A stretch of DNA of 64,000 bases from positions 1-64,000 of the forward strand of contig NZ_KB906400.1 of NCBI RefSeq assembly GCF_000381345.1, written 5' to 3'. The notes beneath the pieces were generated by a model that ran no database searches, had not been told where the DNA came from, and was given only the letters and a program-made list of their open reading frames with translations. Source of the DNA: Deinococcus apachensis DSM 19763 (lineage in GTDB: Bacteria > Deinococcota > Deinococci > Deinococcales > Deinococcaceae). Shown piece after piece: positions 35,084 to 45,952 of the stretch (positions are counted from its first letter, which is position 1; each line of letters begins with the position of its first letter). Position numbers and translations under genes: made by a program.

Positions 35084-35932
35084 TCACTTGACCGCCCCGA
35101 CGGTGATGCCCTCCACGAAGTAGCGGCGGATGAACAGCGACATCACCATGATCGGCAGCATCACGACCATGCTCGCCGCCGCCACCTTCTGCCACTCGGG
35201 GCCCTTCGCCCCGGAGATGCCCTGGATGGCGATGGGCAGCGTCTGGGTGTTCGTGCGGGCCAGGATCAGCGCGAAGAAGAACTCGTTCCAGGCCGAGATG
35301 AAGGCGAAGACCGCGGACACCAGGATGCCCGGCATGATCAGGGGGATCGTCACGTGGCGCAGGGTCTGAAGCTCGTTGCAGCCGTCGATGAAGGACGCCT
35401 CCTCGACCTCCACCGGGAGGGCGTCGAAAAAGCCGCGCAGCAGCCAGATCGCGTAGGGCAGCGTGAACGACAGGTAGAGGATGACGAGGCCCACGGCCGT
35501 GTCGATCAGGTTCAGGCTGCGAAACAGCGTGAAGAAGGGGATGGCGACGACCACCGCCGGGATGAACTGGGTTATCAGGATGAGCAGCGACAGCGTTTCG
35601 CGCCCGCGGAAGCGGTGCCGCGAGATGACGTAGGCGGCCGCGGCCCCCAGCGGCACCGTGATGGCGACGGTCAGGAACGACACCAGCGCGCTCACCCACA
35701 CGTGCGATCCCAGCCAGATCGGGTTGTCGAAGACGGCGCGGAAGTTGTCGAGCGTGGGCTGGAACAGGAGCTTGGGCGAGAACGTGTCGGCCTGCGTCTT
35801 GAAGGCGGTCAGCAGCATCCACAGCAGCGGGAACGCCACGAAAAAGATCACCAGCAGCGTGCCGAGCGTTTCGAGCGTCTGCCCCAATCGGCGGCGGGGG
35901 GTGAGACTTCTGGCGGGGACAGGACTGTTCAT
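35084..35932 (-). CDS. carbohydrate ABC transporter permease, MalG type
   Basis: 282 residues with six membrane helices. The EAA loop is EASFIDGCNELQTLRHVTIP and the protein ends VEGITVGAVKG-like (VEGITVGAVK), both standard for MalG/UgpE/LacG permeases. The start codon is directly after the MalF-type stop. Transport specificity cannot be read from sequence. Confidence 0.93.
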   Translation of the reverse strand: MNSPVPARSLTPRRRLGQTLETLGTLLVIFFVAFPLLWMLLTAFKTQADTFSPKLLFQPTLDNFRAVFDNPIWLGSHVWVSALVSFLTVAITVPLGAAAAYVISRHRFRGRETLSLLILITQFIPAVVVAIPFFTLFRSLNLIDTAVGLVILYLSFTLPYAIWLLRGFFDALPVEVEEASFIDGCNELQTLRHVTIPLIMPGILVSAVFAFISAWNEFFFALILARTNTQTLPIAIQGISGAKGPEWQKVAAASMVVMLPIMVMSLFIRRYFVEGITVGAVK

Positions 35933-36883
35933 TCAGCGCTCCCTCAGCAGCACGCGCACGTACAGCACGGCGAAGAGCCCCATGACGACCACCAGCAGGT
36001 ACGACACCGCTGAGGCGTAGCCCATGTCGAGGTTGCGGAACGCAAGCTGGTACACGTAGTAGTACAGCGTCTGGGTCGAGTCGCCCGGACCGCCGCCCGT
36101 CATGGTGACCACCTGGTCGAACATCTTGAGGGCCGAGATGATCTTGAGCAGCCCCACGATGTAGATGACGGGGGCCAGCAGCGGCAGCGTGATGCGGAAG
36201 AAAATCTGGGTGTTCGTGGCCCCGTCCACCCGGGCGGCCTCGTTGACCTCGGCGGGGATGGACCCCAGCGCCCCGATAAACATCAGGGCGAAGAGCGGCG
36301 CCCAGCCCCAGACCTCCGACATGGCGAGGGCCAGGAGCGCGCTGAACTCGTGCCCCAGCCACAGGAAGCCCTTGAGGGGCGGCACCACCGCGCCGATCAA
36401 CCGGGCGTACACCCCGGCGTCGGGGTCAAGCATGAAGCGCCAACTGTAGCCCTTGAGCACTGGGGCGACCGCGAAGGGAAAGATCAGCAGCGTGCGCGCG
36501 AACACGTTCAGCCGAGTCGGCTTGGCGAGCAGCAGCGCGATGCCCAGCCCGATGAGCAGCGTCAGGGTCACCGAGAGGACCATGTAGGCCGCGCTGACGC
36601 CCAGGCTGTTCAGGAAGCCGCCGTCGGTGAACGCGCGGGCGTAGTTGGCAAAGCCCACGAAGGGGCCGGGCGTGGGCGAGTAGATCAGCCGCCAGTCGCG
36701 GAACGACGTGATCAGCGACGAGACCAGCGGGTAGAGCACCGTCGCCATGACGATCAGCAGCGCGGGACCCAGAAGCAGCCAGCGCAGGGCGCCGGTGCGA
36801 ACCTGGGCGCCCTGCCGCCTGGGCCGGAGGGCCGAACGAAGGGGCGGTGTCGAGGCTTCGGCGGTCGTCTGGGGAAGTGCCAT
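35933..36883 (-). CDS. carbohydrate ABC transporter permease, MalF/UgpA type
   Basis: 316 residues from ATG 36883; the GTG at 36892 is part of the ribosome site GAGGTGA. Six helices, with a periplasmic Thr/Pro-rich loop after the first. The EAA loop is EAARVDGATNTQIFFRITLP and GGGPGDSTQTLYYYVYQLAF is the usual C-terminal signature. No ATPase gene accompanies the transporter; a shared MsmX-type ATPase would have to serve it. Confidence 0.93.
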   Translation of the reverse strand: MALPQTTAEASTPPLRSALRPRRQGAQVRTGALRWLLLGPALLIVMATVLYPLVSSLITSFRDWRLIYSPTPGPFVGFANYARAFTDGGFLNSLGVSAAYMVLSVTLTLLIGLGIALLLAKPTRLNVFARTLLIFPFAVAPVLKGYSWRFMLDPDAGVYARLIGAVVPPLKGFLWLGHEFSALLALAMSEVWGWAPLFALMFIGALGSIPAEVNEAARVDGATNTQIFFRITLPLLAPVIYIVGLLKIISALKMFDQVVTMTGGGPGDSTQTLYYYVYQLAFRNLDMGYASAVSYLLVVVMGLFAVLYVRVLLRER

Positions 36884-36971
36884 AGGGTTCACCTCGGCTG
36901 CGCGCGGGGGACGGGTCCCAACGGGCCAGGGGGCCGGGAACGCCGCCCCAGCCCCCTGAGGCCCGCGCCCG

Positions 36972-38345
36972 CTACCGGTAGTACCCGGCGCGCTTCTGAA
37001 TGGCGTCCACGTCCCGGGCCATGCCGTCGAGGGTCGCCTTGACGTCGGCCCCGTTCGCCATCTTGTTGATGCCCACCTCCAGCACGCTCTGAATCTCGGC
37101 CCACGAGCGCACCTGCGGCAGCGTGCGCGCGGTCCGCAGCGCCTGCGCCCCGACCTTGGGAATCCCGCCGTTGGCCGCGTTGACCTTGGGGTCGTTCATG
37201 CCCGAGAAGGTGACGATGGTGTTGTCGGCCTCGGCCGGAACGCTGCGGTTCGAGGCGACCTTCTTCTGCACGTCGGTGTTGGTGACGTACTTGATGAATT
37301 CCCAGGCCGCGTCGGGATTCTTCGAGTTCTTGAAGATGCCGATCGGCCACACCAGCGCGTAGTTCTGGGTGGTGCCGCCCGCCCAGCCGGGGGCGGGGGC
37401 GAAGCCGACGTTGTTCAGCACGGCGGGCGCGACCGTTTTGGGATCGGCGAACTGCGACCAGTACCACCACCAGCCGACCCACATGGCGGCCTTGCCCTGG
37501 AGAATCTGGTTGGAGGATTCGGTCTCGCCGAAGGTGGTGGCCGCCGCGGGCACGATTTTGTCCTTGCGCAGCATGTCGATGTAGAGTTGGGTGGCCTGCA
37601 CGCCCTTGGCGTTGTTGAAGACCGGGCGGTTGTTCTTGTCGAGGATGTCGCCGCCGTTGCCCCACAACATGCTGACCCAGCTGAAGAGGTTCTGGCCCGC
37701 GCTCACGCCGTACATGGCGGATAAGCCCACCATGCCCGGTTTGCGCTTCTGGATGGTCTGGGCGGTGCTGACGGCCGCCTGCCAGGTGCGCGGCACCGGC
37801 AGCCCCAGTTCCTTGAACACGTCCTTGCGGTAGAACAGCACCAGCGGGTGTCCGCGGAACGGAATGCCGATGATGTTGCCCTTGCTGTCGGTCGAGGCCT
37901 CGATGTAGGCGTTGGGGTAATCCTTGAGATTGATCTTGTCCGCCTTGATGCGGCTGTTCAGCGGCAGCAGGTACGGCTTGAGCGCCTCACCCCAGGCGTC
38001 CACCCAGGAAACCACATCGTAGGTCGTGCCGCCGGTGGTGGCCTCGACCAGTTCCTTTTGCTGCAGGGCGCCGTAGGGCGTGTTCTCCCACTGCGCGGTG
38101 ATGCCGGTCAGCTTCTGGAATTCGCTGCCCTCGCCGGTCATCTTGCTGAGCTGCGCGAATTGCCCGGCCGCCAGGCAGCAGATCAGGAATTTGAGCTTGG
38201 TGCCGTTGTAGGGCTTGCCCGCTTTGAGGCCGTAGAGGGTGGTCGCCCCCTGGGCCTGCACCGCCAGCGTCCCCAGGCCCAGCACCCCCGTCAGGACGAG
38301 CGCCCCACCCGCCCGCCTCCAGATTGCCTTCCGTGCGTGATCCAT
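36972..38345 (-). CDS. extracellular carbohydrate-binding protein (family 1)
   Basis: 457 residues from ATG 38345, with GAGGAGG seven bases upstream. Signal peptide of about 31 residues (two Arg, hydrophobic core, cleavage after VQAQG). It has the family-1 solute-binding organisation: TAQWENTPYGALQQKELVEA, IPFRGHPLVLFYRKDVFKEL, MLWGNGGDILDKNNRPVFNN and NPDAAWEFIKYVTNTDVQKK. First gene of the minus-strand run, 118 bases from a promoter with an operator. Likely ligand: a sugar, polyol or related oligomer. Confidence 0.93.
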   Translation of the reverse strand: MDHARKAIWRRAGGALVLTGVLGLGTLAVQAQGATTLYGLKAGKPYNGTKLKFLICCLAAGQFAQLSKMTGEGSEFQKLTGITAQWENTPYGALQQKELVEATTGGTTYDVVSWVDAWGEALKPYLLPLNSRIKADKINLKDYPNAYIEASTDSKGNIIGIPFRGHPLVLFYRKDVFKELGLPVPRTWQAAVSTAQTIQKRKPGMVGLSAMYGVSAGQNLFSWVSMLWGNGGDILDKNNRPVFNNAKGVQATQLYIDMLRKDKIVPAAATTFGETESSNQILQGKAAMWVGWWWYWSQFADPKTVAPAVLNNVGFAPAPGWAGGTTQNYALVWPIGIFKNSKNPDAAWEFIKYVTNTDVQKKVASNRSVPAEADNTIVTFSGMNDPKVNAANGGIPKVGAQALRTARTLPQVRSWAEIQSVLEVGINKMANGADVKATLDGMARDVDAIQKRAGYYR

Positions 38346-38462
38346 CTGGCATCCTCCTCGCGTCAGCGTGACCAAAACAGAATGTGGACGGGACCGGTGA
38401 GCCGCAGGGCGCCACAGGCCGGTGCGAGCCGCTCCAGGCGTGCGACGGACCCTCCTTACTTT

Positions 38463-38509
38463 TGCATACGTATGCACGTATCGTAAGCATATGGCGCGAA
38501 ATTTGTCAA
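38463..38509 (-). promoter_or_regulatory. promoter and LacI-type operator for the ABC/SnoaL operon
   Basis: On the minus strand, -35 TTGACA (38504-38509), 18-base spacer, -10 TACGAT (38480-38485). Just downstream lies the perfect 14-base palindrome TGCATACGTATGCA (38463-38476), where a bound LacI-family repressor would block the start site. The regulator gene at 42378 is the obvious candidate. Confidence 0.8.
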
Positions 38510-38655
38510 GTCCTTCACAGTCACGGGGAGAGGAGTTGCGGAACGTTTTGCTGGCGGCAGGGTTCCTTTGAGAAGAGCATCGTCGGAAATAGACGGTTAA
38601 GTCTCCATAGGGCTGAACCCGGCCAATGCTCCAGTTAAGTGCCTGCCCCCAACGC

Positions 38656-38698
38656 TTGACGGGGACGGCCGTCAGGGGTACGGTGTGAATACGTATGC
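38656..38698 (+). promoter_or_regulatory. promoter and matching operator for the cupin/aldolase operon
   Basis: -35 TTGACG (38656-38661), 17-base spacer, -10 TACGGT (38679-38684), then GAATACGTATGC (38687-38698), sharing the core ATACGTATGC with the site at 38463. The layout (operator directly after the -10) is the same as for the divergent promoter. Confidence 0.75.
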
Positions 38699-38923
38699 AA
38701 GCAGGTTGCTGGGTTGGAGGTAGCCCGGCGGATGTTCGCTCTCTCCCGGCTCATTCCCGGAGGTCTCCCCTGCCCCACAGGCTCTGCCCGGCCACATCCT
38801 CTCCTGAGGAGCCGTCCAACGGAGGAAGTTCAGGTTCGTAGCTGACCTTGGGCACGGACCGCCGTCGCCACGGACAAGACGGATGCTCCCACGAGTGCCC
38901 CTGCCCCCTGCACAGGAGTTCCC

Positions 38924-39535
38924 ATGACCTCGAACCCAAAGGCGCCGCCTGCCGAAGACCTGGGCGTGATGACCGGCAACGTGGTGCGCTTCTCCCAGCT
39001 TGGGTCCCGCGCCGTGCCGCTGATGTTCATCGACAGCATCATTCCGGGGCACCAGCGTCACAACTACGCCATCATCGGGGACACCGCCAGCGAGAACGAC
39101 GCCTACGCGCCCTTCATCACCACGCCGCACGGCTTCCAGATCGGCATGGTGCGGGCACGGCAGGGCAACGGCCCGGCCTATCACACCCACGACTACATCG
39201 AGTCGTTCCTGCCGCTCCGGGGCCGCTGGCGCTTCTACTGGGGCGAGCACGAGGACCGGGTGGACGGCGAGACCATCCTGGAGGAGTTCGACTACGTGAC
39301 CCTGCCGCCCCGGCTCTGGCGCGGCTTCGAGGCGGTGGACGAGGGCGAGAGCTGGATCTTCGCGGTGCTCGAGAAGCACGAGGTCTTCGGCGGCAAGGAC
39401 CCCTACTGGGCGCCCGAGGTGATCCGCAAGGCCCGGGAGTACGGCTTCGAGGCGGACGAGCGCGGCAAGATGATCAAGCCGGAGAACTTCGCCGAACTCG
39501 AACGCCGGATGCTGGGCCAGTTCGGGGACGAGTAG
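38924..39535 (+). CDS. cupin-domain protein
   Basis: 203 residues. A single cupin barrel holds the metal-binding pattern: HTHDYIESFLPLRGRWRFYW (His, His, Glu) and, later, FDYVTLPPRLWRGFEA where the last His is replaced by Arg-Gly-Phe, so metal binding may be incomplete. Cupins act as isomerases, dioxygenases or sugar-acid binding proteins. The TTT/CAT-free start is ATG 38924 behind CAGGAG. First gene of the + operon, 225 bases after the operator. Confidence 0.82.
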   Translation: MTSNPKAPPAEDLGVMTGNVVRFSQLGSRAVPLMFIDSIIPGHQRHNYAIIGDTASENDAYAPFITTPHGFQIGMVRARQGNGPAYHTHDYIESFLPLRGRWRFYWGEHEDRVDGETILEEFDYVTLPPRLWRGFEAVDEGESWIFAVLEKHEVFGGKDPYWAPEVIRKAREYGFEADERGKMIKPENFAELERRMLGQFGDE

Positions 39536-39539
39536 CGCC

Positions 39540-40211
39540 GTGACGGGAGAGCCCCAGGTGGTGCTGGTGCCGGGTACGCTCTGCGACGCGGCGCTGTGGG
39601 CGGATGTGGCCGTGCCGGGGGGAGCGCACGTGCTGAACATGGTCCGGGGGCGCTCGCTGGCCGACACCGCCGAACAGGTCCTGAATGATGTGCAGGACGG
39701 GACGCGGCTGCACCTCGTGGGCTTCTCGCTGGGGGCCATCGTCGCCTTCGAGGTGCTGCGGCGGGTCCCGGAGCGGCTCTCCCGACTCACCCTGATCAGC
39801 GCCAACCCGCACGCGCCCCTCCCGCTTCAGTTGGAGACCTGGGCGGCGCAGGCGGGACAAGTGCGCGCCGGACACTTCGAGGAGGTGGCGCAGGTCATCG
39901 CGGACACCAGCGGGCCGCACCGGCAGAAGGTGCTGGAGATGGCGCGGCGGGTGGGACCGGAGGTCTACCTGGAACAGCTCGACCTGCTGCGCTCGCGCCC
40001 CGACAGCCGGGGCGACCTGGCCCGCTTCACCGGGCCGCTGACCCTGCTGGTCGGCGGGGAGGACCGCGTCACGCCGCCCCACCTGGCCGCCGAACTCCAC
40101 GCCCTGGATCCCCACGCCGCCGTCCGGGTGGTGCCGGGCGCGGGGCACTACCTGCCGCTGGATGCCCCGGACGCGATCTCAGACGTTCTGAACGGGGTGG
40201 CCCATGCCTGA
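39540..40211 (+). CDS. alpha/beta hydrolase
   Basis: 223 residues, compact fold. Nucleophile Ser in HLVGFSLGAIVAFE (GFSLG), acid Asp in LVGGEDRVTP, His in VPGAGHYLPLD; the first strand ends LVPGTLCDAALW. It resembles small esterases/lactonases of the MhpC/BioH type. In this context a lactone or ester hydrolase is plausible. Start GTG 39540, four bases after the cupin stop; it overlaps the aldolase by eight bases. Confidence 0.85.
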   Translation: MTGEPQVVLVPGTLCDAALWADVAVPGGAHVLNMVRGRSLADTAEQVLNDVQDGTRLHLVGFSLGAIVAFEVLRRVPERLSRLTLISANPHAPLPLQLETWAAQAGQVRAGHFEEVAQVIADTSGPHRQKVLEMARRVGPEVYLEQLDLLRSRPDSRGDLARFTGPLTLLVGGEDRVTPPHLAAELHALDPHAAVRVVPGAGHYLPLDAPDAISDVLNGVAHA

Positions 40212-41001
40212 AGGCCTGTCACGCCTGGCTGAACGGTTCGCCGCCGGGGAGACGGTGCTGGGCGGCTGGCTGCACCTGCCCGGCGGGGTGAGCGCGGAGG
40301 TGATGGGGCACGCGGGCTACGACGCCCTCACGGTGGACCTGCAACACGGCCTGATCGGGGAGGGTGGGCTCGTCGCCACGCTGGAAGCCATCGCGGCCAC
40401 GCCCGCCGTCCCCCTCGTACGCGTTCCCTGGCTGCACCCGCCCGACCTGATGCGCGCCCTGGACGCCGGGGCCGCCGGGGTGATCTGCCCCATGATCGAC
40501 ACGCCGGGGCAGGCCCGCGCCCTCGTCCAGGCCTGCCGCTACCCGCCCCGGGGGGGCCGGAGTTTCGGCCCCACCCGCGCCCGGCTGGTGTACGGCGACG
40601 ATTACGGCGTGCGCGCCGATCTGGACACGCTGGTGTTCGCCATGATCGAGACGGGGGAGGCCCTGGGGAATCTCGAAGCCATCCTCGACACCCCCGGGCT
40701 CAGCGGTGTGTTCGTCGGTCCGGGCGACCTCAGCCTGAGCCTCACCGGCCGCGCCACCCTCGACTTCCGCGGGGGTGAGCCCGCCGGGGCGGTGGCGCGC
40801 ATCGCCCAGGAAACCCTGCGCCGGGGCCTGATTCCCGGCATCTTCACCCCCGGCGCCGAACTGGCCCGCGCCGCGATGGACCTCGGCTACCGCTTCGTGA
40901 CCCCCGGGTCCGACCTGGCCCTGCTGGCTGGGGCCGCCCGCGCCGTGCTGGGCGAACTGCGCGGCCAGCAGCCCACCCCGGCACCCCCGACCAGCTACTG
41001 A
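40204..41001 (+). CDS. HpcH/HpaI-family aldolase
   Basis: 265 residues, class II pyruvate-type aldolase of the HpaI/GarL family, which splits 2-keto-3-deoxy or 4-hydroxy-2-oxo acids into pyruvate and an aldehyde. Motifs: [11 protein letters not shown] with the general-base His, [28 protein letters not shown], the metal Glu in MIETGEAL and [10 protein letters not shown] with the metal Asp. It has the proper length for the family. It implies that the island's pathway produces a 2-keto acid that is cleaved in the final step. Confidence 0.92.
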   Translation: MPEGLSRLAERFAAGETVLGGWLHLPGGVSAEVMGHAGYDALTVDLQHGLIGEGGLVATLEAIAATPAVPLVRVPWLHPPDLMRALDAGAAGVICPMIDTPGQARALVQACRYPPRGGRSFGPTRARLVYGDDYGVRADLDTLVFAMIETGEALGNLEAILDTPGLSGVFVGPGDLSLSLTGRATLDFRGGEPAGAVARIAQETLRRGLIPGIFTPGAELARAAMDLGYRFVTPGSDLALLAGAARAVLGELRGQQPTPAPPTSY

Positions 41002-41027
41002 ACCCCACATCCGGAGAGGAGACCCCG

Positions 41028-42326
41028 ATGGCACGCACCCTGAAGCCCGGCATGAGTCCCCAAGCGCAACTCCAAGTTCGCGGCGAGGTCGAGCAGACCG
41101 TGCGCGGCATCATTGAGGACGTGCGGATGCGGGGCGACGCGGCCCTGCGCGAACTGTCCGCGCGCTTCGACGGCTGGAACCCGCCCTCCTTCCGCCTGAG
41201 TGGGGAGCAGATCGAAGCCCTGGTCGCCCAGGTTCCCGAGGAGGAGCTCGCGTCCATCCGCTTCGCGCTGGAGCAGGTGCGGACGTTCGCGCGGGCGCAG
41301 CGGGCGTCCGTTCACGACCTGGAGGTCGAGACGCTGCCGGGCGTGACCCTAGGCCACCGCATCCTGCCGGTGAACAGCGTGGCGTGCTACGTGCCGGGCG
41401 GGCGCTACCCGATGGTCGCCAGCGCGATCATGAGCGTGGCGACGGCCAAGGTCGCGGGGGTGGGGCGGGTGGCCGCCGTGACCCCGCCCAAGGACGGGCA
41501 GCCCTACCCGGCCACGGTGGCGACCATGCACCTCGCCGGAGCGGACGAAATCTACATCATGGGGGGGGTGCAGGCCCTGGCCGCGCTCGCCCTGGGCACC
41601 CAAAGTATTCCCGCCGTGGACATGCTCGTCGGCCCCGGCAACGCCTACGTGGCCGAGGCCAAGCGGCAACTGTTCGGCCAGGTGGGCATCGACCTCCTCG
41701 CGGGGCCGACCGAGACGCTGGTGATCGCCGACGCCTCCGCCGACGCGGAGATGGTCGCCACCGACCTGCTGGGCCAGGCCGAGCACGGGCCGAACAGTCC
41801 GGCGGTGCTGCTCACGACCTCGGAGGCGCTGGCGCGGGCGGTGGTGCCCGAGATCGAGCGCCAGCTCGCCCGCCTGCCCACCGCCGAGGTCGCCGGGCGG
41901 GCCTGGCGCGACTACGGCCAGGTCCTCCTCGCGGAGTCGGACGAGGAGATGGTGCGGGTGGCGGACGAGATCGCCAGTGAGCACGTGCAGGTGCTCACCC
42001 GCGACCCGAATTATTTCCTGGAGCGGATGACCAACTACGGCTCCCTCTTCCTGGGTCCGGAAACCAACGTGGCCTACGGCGACAAGGCGATCGGGACCAA
42101 CCACATCCTGCCCACGGGCCGGGCGGCGCGTTATACGGGCGGGCTGTGGGTGGGCAAGTTCCTCAAGACCGTCACCTACCAGCGGGCCACCCCGGAGGCC
42201 AGCGTGATCGTCGGGCGGCACTGCTCGGTGATCTGCGGGGTGGAGGGCTTCGCGGGCCACCAGCGGCAGGCGGACCTGCGCGTCGAGCGGTACGGCGAGG
42301 CCGCCGCGGTGAAGGCGGCGACCTGA
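41028..42326 (+). CDS. HisD-like NAD-dependent dehydrogenase, copy 2
   Basis: 432 residues, clearly related to the copy at 29308. The zinc ligands are kept: Gln/His in [10 protein letters not shown], Asp in [14 protein letters not shown] and His in GFAGHQRQ. The Glu-His pair is in [28 protein letters not shown] and [20 protein letters not shown] are family motifs. Start ATG 41028 follows GGAGAGG. Two paralogs on opposite strands of one regulon suggest two successive or alternative alcohol oxidations, not histidine synthesis. Confidence 0.9.
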   Translation: MARTLKPGMSPQAQLQVRGEVEQTVRGIIEDVRMRGDAALRELSARFDGWNPPSFRLSGEQIEALVAQVPEEELASIRFALEQVRTFARAQRASVHDLEVETLPGVTLGHRILPVNSVACYVPGGRYPMVASAIMSVATAKVAGVGRVAAVTPPKDGQPYPATVATMHLAGADEIYIMGGVQALAALALGTQSIPAVDMLVGPGNAYVAEAKRQLFGQVGIDLLAGPTETLVIADASADAEMVATDLLGQAEHGPNSPAVLLTTSEALARAVVPEIERQLARLPTAEVAGRAWRDYGQVLLAESDEEMVRVADEIASEHVQVLTRDPNYFLERMTNYGSLFLGPETNVAYGDKAIGTNHILPTGRAARYTGGLWVGKFLKTVTYQRATPEASVIVGRHCSVICGVEGFAGHQRQADLRVERYGEAAAVKAAT

Positions 42327-42377
42327 AGACGCGGCCAGGGCAGCTTCGCCCCGCGTCCCCTATCCTGAACAGCGCCC

Positions 42378-43400
42378 ATGAACAGGCCCCCCGCACTTCC
42401 CGATCACCGTGTCACGTCCATCGACGTGTCGCGGGAGGCGGGCGTGTCGCAGTCGGCGGTGTCGCGGGCCTTCACGCCGGGAGCGCGCATCAGCCCGGAG
42501 ACGCGCCGGAGGGTGCTGGAGGCCGCCGAGCGGCTGGGCTACCGCCCGAACGCGCTGGCCCGCAGCCTCTCCACCCGCCGCAGCGGGATCGTGGCCCTGA
42601 TCGTGGGGGACCTGCACAACCCCTTCTACCCCCAGGCGCTCTCCCAGATGGCGCAGGCGCTGGAGGCGCGGGGTCAGAGGGCGCTGCTCCTGACCCACGA
42701 CGCCGGGCGCGACGTGCAGGAGACGCTCGACGCCGCGCGGGCCTACCAGATTGAGGCGGCCATCGTCTTTCCCACCCGCCTGAACAGCACCCCGCCCAGC
42801 CTGGGGGACGTGTCCAGGGGGGGCATCCCGGTGCTGCTCTTCAACCGGCGCCTGCCTGGCCACGACGACCTGCTCTCGGTGGCCTGCGACAACCACGCCG
42901 GGGGACGGCTGGCCGCGCAGATTCTGTACGGCAGCGGGGCCCGGCGGCTCGCCTTCATCGGCGGCGACCCGGAGACCTCGACCCATCAGGACCGGTTGCG
43001 GGGCTTCGCCGGGTGGCTGGAGGGGGTGGGCCTGAGCCCGGTCGCCGCGCCCGCCCGCGCGTTTCACTACGACTGGGGCTTCCAGGCCACCCTCGACCTG
43101 CACGCGGCGGGAGAGCACCCGGACGCCATCTTCGGGGCCAACGACATCGTCGCCATCGGGGTGCTCGACGCCCTGCGCCTGCTGGGGCGGCGGGTGCCCG
43201 AGGACGTCAGCGTGATCGGCTTCGACGGCATTCAGGAGGGCGGGCGGGTGGCCTACCGCCTCACCACCATCCGCCAGCCGCTGGAGGCCATGATCGAGGA
43301 TGCCCTGCGCGCCCTCGACGACCCGCGGCCCGGGGCCAGCCCCCGCCTGCACCCCGGCGAATTGGTCTGGCGCGGCACCGTGAGGGGGGCGCCGCCGTGA
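42378..43400 (+). CDS. LacI-family transcriptional regulator
   Basis: 340 residues. The N-terminal helix-turn-helix DVSREAGVSQSAVSRAF (about 16-32) and hinge helix PNALARSLSTRRSG precede a periplasmic-binding-like sensor domain (IVALIVGDLHNPFYPQALSQ; FGANDIVAIGVLDALRLLG; VSVIGFDG). It is coded inside the regulon that carries two copies of an ATACGTATGC operator, so it probably binds there and is released by a pathway intermediate. Its stop overlaps the SDR start (GTGA). Confidence 0.92.
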   Translation: MNRPPALPDHRVTSIDVSREAGVSQSAVSRAFTPGARISPETRRRVLEAAERLGYRPNALARSLSTRRSGIVALIVGDLHNPFYPQALSQMAQALEARGQRALLLTHDAGRDVQETLDAARAYQIEAAIVFPTRLNSTPPSLGDVSRGGIPVLLFNRRLPGHDDLLSVACDNHAGGRLAAQILYGSGARRLAFIGGDPETSTHQDRLRGFAGWLEGVGLSPVAAPARAFHYDWGFQATLDLHAAGEHPDAIFGANDIVAIGVLDALRLLGRRVPEDVSVIGFDGIQEGGRVAYRLTTIRQPLEAMIEDALRALDDPRPGASPRLHPGELVWRGTVRGAPP

Positions 43401-44155
43401 CGGCCACGGGTGACCTGACCGGGCGCGTGGCGCTCGTCACCGGTGGGGCGGGCGGCATCGGCACGGCGATCTGCGAGGCGCTGGCCTGGGCGGGCGCGAC
43501 GGTGCTCGTCGGGTACGCGGGGGGCGAGGGGCGGGCAGTCGAGCTGGCGGCGCGGCTGCCGGGAGGCGGAGCGCACCGCGCCCTGCTCACCCGGGTGGAC
43601 GACAGCGCCACGCTGGCCGAGGCTGCCGGGAGCGTGCGTGAACGGGAGGGCCGCCTCGACCTGCTCGTCAACAACGCCGGGGTGACCACGCCGGTGCCGC
43701 ACGCGGACCTCGAGGGCCTCACGGACGAGTGGATCGACACCATCTTCCAGGTCAACGTGCGAGGGGCCTTCGCCTGCGTGCGGGCCTTCGCGCCGCTGCT
43801 GCGGGTGTCGGGCGAGGGGCTGGTCGTCAACATCAGCTCGGTCGCGGGGCAGACCGGGTTGGGCAGCAACGTGGCCTACTGCGCGAGCAAGGCGGCCCTC
43901 GACTCCATGACCCGCAGCCTGGGCCGGGCGCTTGCCCCCGACATCCGGGTCCTCAGCATCTCGCCCGGCTGGGTGGACGGCGAGTACGCGCAGCGAATGC
44001 CGCCCGAGCTGATCGCGGCCCAGGCCGCCCGCACGCCGCTGGGCCGCATCGCCCGCCCCCAGGAGGTCGCCCAAGCCGTGCTCGCCGCCGCCACGCACCT
44101 CACCTTCAGCACGGGCTGCATCATTCCGGTGGACGGTGGGCGCCCGCTCGGCTGA
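43397..44155 (+). CDS. SDR-family oxidoreductase
   Basis: 252 residues from GTG 43397, which overlaps the LacI stop. It is a classical SDR: TGGAGGIG cofactor loop, LLVNNAGVTTP, NISSVAG with the catalytic Ser, YCASK with Tyr/Lys, and STGCIIPVDGGRPLG at the end. Closest in style to 3-ketoacyl reductases and sugar dehydrogenases. As the last gene of the + operon it probably supplies another redox step for the unknown substrate. Confidence 0.9.
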   Translation: MTATGDLTGRVALVTGGAGGIGTAICEALAWAGATVLVGYAGGEGRAVELAARLPGGGAHRALLTRVDDSATLAEAAGSVREREGRLDLLVNNAGVTTPVPHADLEGLTDEWIDTIFQVNVRGAFACVRAFAPLLRVSGEGLVVNISSVAGQTGLGSNVAYCASKAALDSMTRSLGRALAPDIRVLSISPGWVDGEYAQRMPPELIAAQAARTPLGRIARPQEVAQAVLAAATHLTFSTGCIIPVDGGRPLG

Positions 44156-44415
44156 GGCTCACCCGGCGGGCAGGGCGGCGGCCTGCTCCCACCAGCGGGC
44201 CCGCTCTTGCTCCCGTTCGCCCGGGCTCCGTGTCGGCATGAAGACCTCGGCAGCGGACGTGCGGCCTCGAACCTGAGGCCAGGTCAGGGCCCCCACGCTC
44301 GCGCCGCCCGGCGAGTCCCCGCTGCACCAGCAGGTCCACGGCGGCGTGGTCCGGAGCACCTGACCCGCGAGGGCCAGGGCCGCTCCCCGTCAGCCGGGCT
44401 CGCCGTGGCCCGCGC

Positions 44416-45942
<1,527 letters not shown>

Positions 45943-45952
45943 GGGTGTCCTT

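Noticed and set aside
33876..36362. Apparent fusion of permease sequence with SnoaL paralog 5
   Set aside because: The upstream part is an out-of-frame reading of the two permease genes. A ribosome site and ATG at 34952 define the true start.
44159..44359. Short minus-strand frame between the SDR and mmsA
   Set aside because: No ribosome site and no recognisable family; at most a C-terminal fragment of a lost gene.
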